In this document: piece by piece, positions 58,278 through 64,000 of the stretch
How positions within the stretch are numbered: the first letter of the stretch is position 1
Layout of the letters: the number at the start of each line of letters is the position of its first letter
NCBI RefSeq assembly: GCF_001704415.2
Contig: NW_017189741.1
Location: 241,873 to 305,872, forward strand
Origin: Capra hircus
Taxonomy: Eukaryota > Chordata > Mammalia > Artiodactyla > Bovidae
DNA: 64,000 bases
Direction: 5' to 3'
The notes under the pieces: generated by a model
The model's input: the letters and a program-made list of their open reading frames with translations, nothing else
What the model was told of the DNA's origin: nothing
Database searches by the model: none
Translations under genes and position numbers: made by a program

Positions 58278-59458
58278 CAGTTCAGTTCAGTGGCTCAGTC
58301 GTGTCTGACTCTGAGATCCTGTGAACCACAGAACGCCAGGCCTCCCTGTCCATCACCAACTCCTGGAGTTCACCAAAAACCATGTCCATCGAGTCGGTGA
58401 TGCCATCCAACCATCTCACCCTCTGCTGTCCCCTTCTCCTCCTGCCCTCAATCTTTCCCAGCATCAGGGTCTTTTCCAATGAGTCAGCTCTTTGCATCAG
58501 GTGGCCAAAGTATTGGAGTTTCAGCTTCAACATCAGTCCTTCCAATGAACACCCAGGACTGATCTCCTTTAGGATGGACTGGTTGGATCTCCTTGCAGTC
58601 CAAGGGACTCTCAAGAGTCTTCTCCAACACCACAGTTCAAAAGCAGCAATTCTTCGGTGCTCAGCTTTCTTTATAGTCCAACTCTCACATCCATACATGA
58701 CCACTGGGAAAAACCATAGCCTTGACTAGACGGACCTTTGTTGGCAAAGTAATGTCTCTGCTTTTGAATATGCTATCTAGGTTGGTCATAACTTTCCTTC
58801 CAAGTAGTAAGCATCTTTTAATTTCATTGCTGCAATCACCATCTGCAGTGATTTTGGAGCCCCCCAAAATAAAGTCAGCCATTGTGTCCACTGTTTCCCC
58901 GTCTATTTGCCATGAAGTGATGGGACCGGATGCCATGATCTTAGTTTTCTGAATGTTGAGTTTTTAAGCCAACTTTTTCACTCTCGTCTTTCACTTTCAT
59001 CAAGAGGCTCTTTAGTTCTTCTTCACTTTCTGCCATAGGGGTGGTGTCATCTGCATATCTGAGATTATTGATATTTCTCCCAGCAATGTTCATTCCAGCT
59101 TGTGCTTCTTCCAGCCCAGCATTTCTCATGATGTACTCTGCATATAAGTTAAATAAGCAAGGTGACAATGTACAGCCTTGATGTACTCCTTTTCCTATTT
59201 GGAACCAGTCTGTTGTTCCATGTCCAGTTCTAACTGTTGCTTCCTGACCTGCATATAGGTTTCTCAAGAGGCAGGTCAGGTGGTCTTGTATTCCCATCTC
59301 TTTCAGAATTTTCCACAGTTTATTGTGATCCACACAGTCAAAGGCTTTGGCATAGTCAATAAAGCAGAAATAGATATTTTTCTGGTATTCTCTTGCTTTT
59401 TCGATAATCTATAGATGTTGGCAATTTGATCTCTGGTTCCTCTGCCTTTTCTAAAACC
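58278..59458 (-). mobile_element. BovB LINE nested in Bov-tA
   Basis: Minus BovB, ~1.18 kb, CAGTTCAGTTCAGTGGCTCA at the left (tail end) to 'cctctgccttttctaaaacc' at the right. Inserted into a Bov-tA with a 6-bp duplication AGAGTT. The C-terminal frame 58282-58704 is open for 140 codons. Confidence 0.95.
58941..59400 (-). pseudogene. BovB reverse transcriptase fragment, motifs A-C present
   Basis: The minus strand runs from motif A (FIDYAKAFDCVDHNK, ~59330-59375) through GTTDWFQIGKGVHQGC, SPCLFNLYAEYIMRNAG and motif C YADDTTPMAES in one frame (58941-59333 plus upstream codons), so motifs A to C are in frame. The frame is lost soon after at KVGLK (one extra T at ~58962). The N-terminal fingers and endonuclease are missing because the insertion is 5'-truncated at 59458. 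It would not yield an active enzyme, but the RT palm is among the better preserved here. Confidence 0.88.
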
Positions 59459-59639
59459 AGAGTTAGACATGACTGAATCGACTTAACACACACACAGTAT
59501 GTGCCAAACACTGTTGGGAGTAACTGATGATGAAAGAGACTTTCTAATGACATTTTTACCTTCTCCTTCTTTATTTGTTGATCCCACATCTCTATTGAGC
59601 TTCCACCCAGGCCCTCTATTTTCTTCTCATCTAAAATGT

Positions 59640-59890
59640 CCCAAGAGAGTTTGGGATGGACATATACACACTGTAATGTACAAGGACCTACTGTATAGCA
59701 CAGGGAACTCTGCTCAATGTTATGTGACAGCTTGGATGGGAGGAGGGTTTGGGGGAGGATGGATGCATGTATATATGTGGTTGAGTCCCTTTGCTATATA
59801 CCTGAAACTATCATAGCATTGTTAATAGGCTACATCCCAATACAAATAAAAACTTTAATAAACAAATAATTTAAAATAAATAAATAAGAT
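59640..59890 (+). mobile_element. L1 3' UTR/tail-like fragment
   Basis: 'gggatggacatatacacact', 'acaaggacctactgtatagc', 'gagtccctttgctatatacc' and an A-rich end (AAATAAATAAATAAG) are the usual order of a cetartiodactyl L1 3' terminus. Family assignment from memory. Confidence 0.55.
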
Positions 59891-61708
59891 GTCTCAAGAC
59901 AGTTGTTCACACTTACTACCTCCACTTCATTACTTTCCATTCACTCCCCTACCCACTGTTGTCTTCTCACACACCTGCCCTTCCACTTACATTGCCCTCC
60001 CTCTGGTCTGGCATGATGTCATAATTTTTCAACCTAACAGACTCATCTCTCACCTTCATTTGATGCTATTCATGCCTCCACAACCTTTTAAAACCCTCAG
60101 CTCCCTTGCCTCCATGACACTTGTCCCTCCTGGCTCTGTTTTCCCCTCCTTTCCACTGCCTATTCATGAAATATTGACAACTCCCAGGGTTTAAACTATC
60201 AGCCAAATACTTTTCTTACTTTACATATATTTCCAGGGTGATTCCATTCTCTCTCTCTGGAGGTTAGCTACTAAGTCTGACCTTTCCTAGCTTTAAACCC
60301 ATACACCCAAGTCTCCACCCGAACCTCTCCACCTGAATGTCTCACTAGTATTTCTATCATAAATATGCAAAATCTCCCTACTGAAAAGCCCCCCTCTCTG
60401 TTCTCTTCATATCCACAAATAGCACCATTATCCATTTAGTCACCCAAGCTAGAGGCTTAGACTTTGTCCTGAAACTGCCCATTCACTCAACCTCCACATC
60501 TAATCAATCAACTACTACTGATTTTACCTTTTCAATGTTTCTAGAATCTGCACACACTTCTCTTCCCTGGCACCATTGCTTATTTCTTGCTAATGTCAAG
60601 GTCCTCTATCCAAAGACCACCAGGTGCATGCCTATACTTGAACAAGTTGGGTTCATTACTCACTGCAGTGAGAGAGAACATATACCAAAGGGAAAACAGA
60701 TTATCTCAATAAGAGAGTGTTAAAGAACTTATTATAGGAGTTAATAGTCTAGTTGGTCTAAGGAAATAGGAATTCACTCTGGATTGAATGTCCTCAGAAA
60801 ATAAAAAGGGATAATTTTATGATTGGGTGTTGCAGTAAATCTTACATATGTGGAGGTCAGACTAGAGCAGAAATAAAGATGGACTTGGTAAGAAGTATCA
60901 GTCATTTACATTAGGGGAAAGAGGAGGGTGCTTGATATTCTGTGTGTGGCATAGCAACCTGGTTTCGGTCTGTGCTTAGAGAAAATTAGACAAGATTATA
61001 AAGTGGCCTTGTTTTGTTTCACTTTATCATCATCTCAGTGTATTTTTGCTTCTTTGGTGTTCTGTGAGATTGTATATGTCCAACAGAAGAGCATGACCTT
61101 GCTTTGAGTGCCAGCCCAGCTTCCACGTATCAGTGGTTGCTCTTTTATTTTTTCTTTCTCATTAGTATCCCCTAGTTTAATTCCAATCTTTTCTCTGATT
61201 CAACTCCCACACTTCAGCCAGAGAACCCCACTTAAATGCAAATTTGATTGTTTCACATCTAAGCTCCTTCATGAAGTCTCTTCCTAAACCCCCGCCAGAT
61301 TGGAACTCCTGTCTCCTTAGAGGGAGCATGTTGTCACTGCCATTGTGAAGGTGCACATACCCTGTGGTCTTCCACTGCAGTTATTTACGGTGGACTCTGT
61401 GCACCCACCCCCACCAACATTTTCAGTTTTTCAATATGATGAAAGATGTTGATAAATTACCATCTCAGACTCATAGTAACTGAGTTGAGATCAAGAGAAC
61501 ATGGGCTATAGTCATACTGCTTATAAATCACCATAGACTTTAAAGATTGATATGTTCAGATCAAAGACCAGTAGAGGGTGTTAAACCATCATCAAATGCA
61601 TTTTTGCTTATTAAGTGCACATTTCAAATGATACTAAGATAAGAATTCATCAAATTGAGCTAAGCAGACTCACCCTTATCCTCAAGAAATTTACTTCATG
61701 ATATTTAG
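59891..61708. other. L2-like fragment 60230-60620; rest unassigned
   Basis: 60230-60620 has the L2-like order 'caagtctccacccgaacctc', 'ctcactagtatttctatcat', 'tccatttagtcacccaagct', 'cacatctaatcaatcaacta'. The remaining sequence on either side shows nothing I can assign. Confidence 0.4.
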
Positions 61709-61863
61709 GAAGTCAAGAAATACCTGGAGTAACAGGCAAGTTTGGCCTTGGAGTACAGAATGAAGCAGGGCAAAAATAAAGTTTTGTCAAGAGAAAGCAT
61801 GGGTCATAGCAAACACCCTCTTCCAACAACACAAGAGAAGACTCTGCACATGGACATCACCAG

Positions 61864-62500
61864 ATGGTCAATGCCAAAATCAGACTGATTATATTCTTTG
61901 CAGCCAAAGATGGAGAAGCTCTATACGGTCAGCAAAAACAAAGACTGGGCACTGACTGTGGCACAGATCATGAATTCCATGTTGCCAAATTCAGACTTAA
62001 ATTGAAGAAAGTAGGGAAAACCACTAGACCATTCAGGTATGACCTAAATCAAATCCCTTATGATTATACAGTAGAAGTGAAAAATAGATTCAAGCAATTA
62101 GATCTGATAGACAGAGTGCCTGAAGAACTATGGACAGAAGTTCATGACACTGTACGGGAGGCAGGGATCAAGACCAATCCCATGGAAAAAGCAATGCAAA
62201 AAGGCAAAACAGTTGTCTCAGGAGGACTTACAAATAGCTACAAATAGAAGAGAAGTGAAAAGCAAAGGAGAAAAGGAAAGATATAAGCATATGAATGCAG
62301 AGTTCCAAAGAATAGCAAGGAGAGATAAGAAAGCATTCCTCAGCGATCAGTGCAAAGAAATAGAGGAAAACAACAGAATGGGAAAGACTGGAGATCTCTT
62401 CAAGAAAATTAGAGATACCAAGGGAACATTTTATGCAAAGATGGGCTCAATAAAGGATAGAAATGGTAATGGACCTAACAGAAGCAGAAGATATTAAGAA
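61864..62500 (+). pseudogene. BovB endonuclease C-terminus and linker, frameshifted
   Basis: Frame 61864-62247 contains the end of the APE-type endonuclease, including the TDHE box (corresponding to the conserved SDH motif; the Asp and His of the pair are present), then KFRLKLKKVGKTTRPFRYDL and the linker IPYDYTVEVKNRFK. A frameshift around 62,200 moves the continuation to frame 62144-62497 (REVKSKGEKERYKH, RIARRDKKAFLSDQCKEIEE, MGSIKDRNG). The family enzyme nicks target DNA to prime reverse transcription. The N-terminal catalytic residues lie upstream and are missing, so this is a relic. Confidence 0.88.
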
Positions 62501-62974
62501 GAGGTGGCAAGAATACACAGAAAGAACTGTACAAAACTGGGTCTTCACGACCCAGATAATGATGATGGTATGATCACTCACCTAGAGCCAGACAACCTGG
62601 AATGTGAAGTCAAGTGGGGCCTTAGAAGGCATCACTACGAACAAAGCTAGTGGAGGTGATGGAATTCCAGTTGAGCTGTTTCAAATCCTGAAAGATGATG
62701 CTGTGAAAGTGCTTGCACTCAATATGCCAGCAAATTTGGAAAACTCAGCAGTGGGCCACAGGACTGGAAAAGTCAGTTTTCATTCCAATCCCAAAGAAAG
62801 GCAATGCCAAAGAATGCTCAAACTACCAACAATTGCACTCATCTCACATGCTAGTAAAGTAAGCAGGGCAGAGCAAAGGCGGTTGCCATATGTGTTCCAG
62901 ATGTTCAAGCTGTTTTAGAAAAGGCAGAGGAACCAGAGATCAAATGCCAACATCTGCTGGATCATCAAAAAGCA

Positions 62975-63688
62975 AGAGAGTTCCAGAAAAACATCTATTT
63001 CTGCTTTATTGACTATGCCAAAGCCTTTGACTGTGTGGATCACAATAAACTGTGGAAAATTCTGAAAGAGATGGGAATACCAGACCACCTGACCTGCCTC
63101 TTGAGAAACCTATATGCAGGTCAGGAAGCAACAGTTAGAACTGGACATGGAACAACAGACTGGTTCCAAATAGGAAAAGGAGTACATCAAGGCTGTATAT
63201 TGTCACCCTGCTTATTTAACTTATATGCAGAGTACATCATGAGAAACGCTGGGCTGGAAGAAGCACAAGCTGGAATCAAGATTGCCAGGAGAAATATCAA
63301 TAACCTCAGATATGCAGATGACACCACCCTTATGGCAGAAAGTGAAGAGGAACTAAAAAGCCTCTTGATGAAAGTGAAAGAGGAGAGTGAAAAAGTTGGC
63401 TTAAAGCTCAACATTCAGAAAACTAAGATCATGGCATCTGGTCCCATCACTTCATGGGAAATAGATGGGGAAACAGTGGAAACAGTGTCAGACTTTATTT
63501 TGGGTTCCAAAATCACTGCAGATGGTGATTGCAGCCATGAAATTAAAAGACACTTACCTTGGAAGAAAAGTTATGACCAACCTAGACAGCATATTCAAAA
63601 GCAGAGACATTACTTTGCAAACAAAGGTCCATCTAGTCAAGGCTATGGTTTTCCAGTGGTCATGTATGGATTGAGAGTTGGACTATAA
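62975..63688 (+). pseudogene. BovB reverse transcriptase palm, motifs A-C in one frame
   Basis: From about 62,975 the frame reads EFQKNIYFCFIDYAKAFD (motif A, catalytic Asp), then GTTDWFQIGKGVHQGC and SPCLFNLYAEYIMRNAG (motif B region), then YADDTTLMAES with codons for YADD at 63311-63322 (motif C). It stays open past IMASGPITSWEIDGE to about 63,688, over 230 codons. Upstream, the fingers region 62,580-62,970 is shifted several times and partly replaced (62,860-62,900). Downstream, losses near 63,503 and 63,555 shift the frame. This is the best-preserved RT palm in the window but not a functional gene as read. Confidence 0.9.
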
Positions 63689-64000
63689 AGAAAGCTGAGC
63701 AAAAGAATTGATGCTTTTTGAACTGTGGTGTTGGAGAAGACTCTTGAGAGTCCCTTGGACTGCAAGGAGATCCAACCAGTCCATTCTAAAGAGATCAGTC
63801 CTGGGTGTTTCATTGGAAGGACTGATGTTGAAAGCTGAAACTCCAATACTTTGGCCACCTGATGCAAAGAGTTGACTCATTGGAAAGACCCTGATGCTGG
63901 GAGTGATTGGGGCAGGAGGAGAAGGGGACGACAGAGGATGAGATGGTTGGATGCATCACTGACTCGATGGACGGCGTGTGAGTTGAGTGAAACTCTGGGA

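Larger units (their letters stand above)
58088..59500 (+). mobile_element. Bov-tA SINE, split by a BovB
   Basis: Left half 58088-58277: head 'tggcttcccaggtggcgcta' to 'gagtggcaaagagtt'. Right half 59459-59500: 'agagttagacatgactgaat', 'cgacttaacacacac'. Together they make a full Bov-tA. The word AGAGTT is present at both junctions (58272-58277 and 59459-59464), as expected for a target duplication made by the BovB insertion. Confidence 0.92.
58040..59545 (+). repeat. Ancient repeat, host of the Bov-tA/BovB nest
   Basis: 58060-58087 ('cattcaacacatatttattg', 'aatgtctgca') and 59501-59545 ('atgtgccaaacactgttggg') join into one well-known ancient mammalian repeat word order when the Bov-tA is removed. 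Family not certain (L2/MIR-like). Confidence 0.55.
61709..64000 (+). mobile_element. BovB LINE, longest copy, runs off the window
   Basis: Plus BovB beginning inside the endonuclease domain (~61709, 'aggaagtcaagaaatacctg') and continuing through linker, RT and C-terminal region to the last base. Its 3' end lies outside the window. Between 62,520 and 64,000 it has numerous one-base gains and losses relative to sister copies in this same window, many in homopolymers. Confidence 0.95.

Overview
This window is nuclear DNA from a ruminant, most likely a bovid. The diagnostic evidence is repeats found only in ruminants: BovB (RTE-class LINE) fragments ending in (TGAAC)n-type tails, tRNA-derived Bov-tA and Bov-A2 SINEs, and cetartiodactyl CHR-2 SINEs. 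Older mammalian L1, L2 and MIR copies make up the background. The species (cattle, buffalo, sheep, goat, deer) cannot be settled from the sequence alone. I see no intact protein-coding gene, no RNA gene, no CRISPR array and no prokaryotic-style operon. The long open frames are decayed retrotransposon reverse transcriptases, their antisense shadows, or chance frames.

Layout. 1-10 kb: unassigned AT-rich DNA with one BovB 3' end, an L2 split by an L1, and two L1 3' ends facing each other. 10.3-14.1 kb: dense young insertions (three BovB, four Bov-tA), including two places where successive insertions reused the same target. 15-23.3 kb: an L2 split by CHR-2, a BovB with reverse-transcriptase remnant, an ancient LTR-like repeat, and an L1-in-L1 nest. 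25-35 kb: a 1.7-kb BovB with target duplications, Bov-A2 copies, a MIR split by another old repeat, and an old L1 carrying BovB and Bov-tA insertions. 35-54 kb: the most repeat-poor part, with scattered MIR and Bov-tA copies, one BovB tail and a long purine tract at 51.7 kb next to unassigned sequence. 54-64 kb: two minus-strand BovB copies in direct repeat and one plus-strand copy running off the right edge, plus a three-layer nest at 58.0-59.5 kb.

By my own tally of intervals, BovB covers about 12 kb and all recognised repeats about two fifths of the window. The BovB and L1 copies supplied (or once supplied) reverse transcriptase and endonuclease, and the Bov-tA/Bov-A2 SINEs share the BovB 3' end and are thought to use its machinery. 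Every copy here is truncated, frameshifted or interrupted, so none looks autonomous. I found no convincing new biological system. The most useful observations are the insertion histories that can be read from target-site duplications, and a cluster of single-base indels at the right edge that looks like sequence error.
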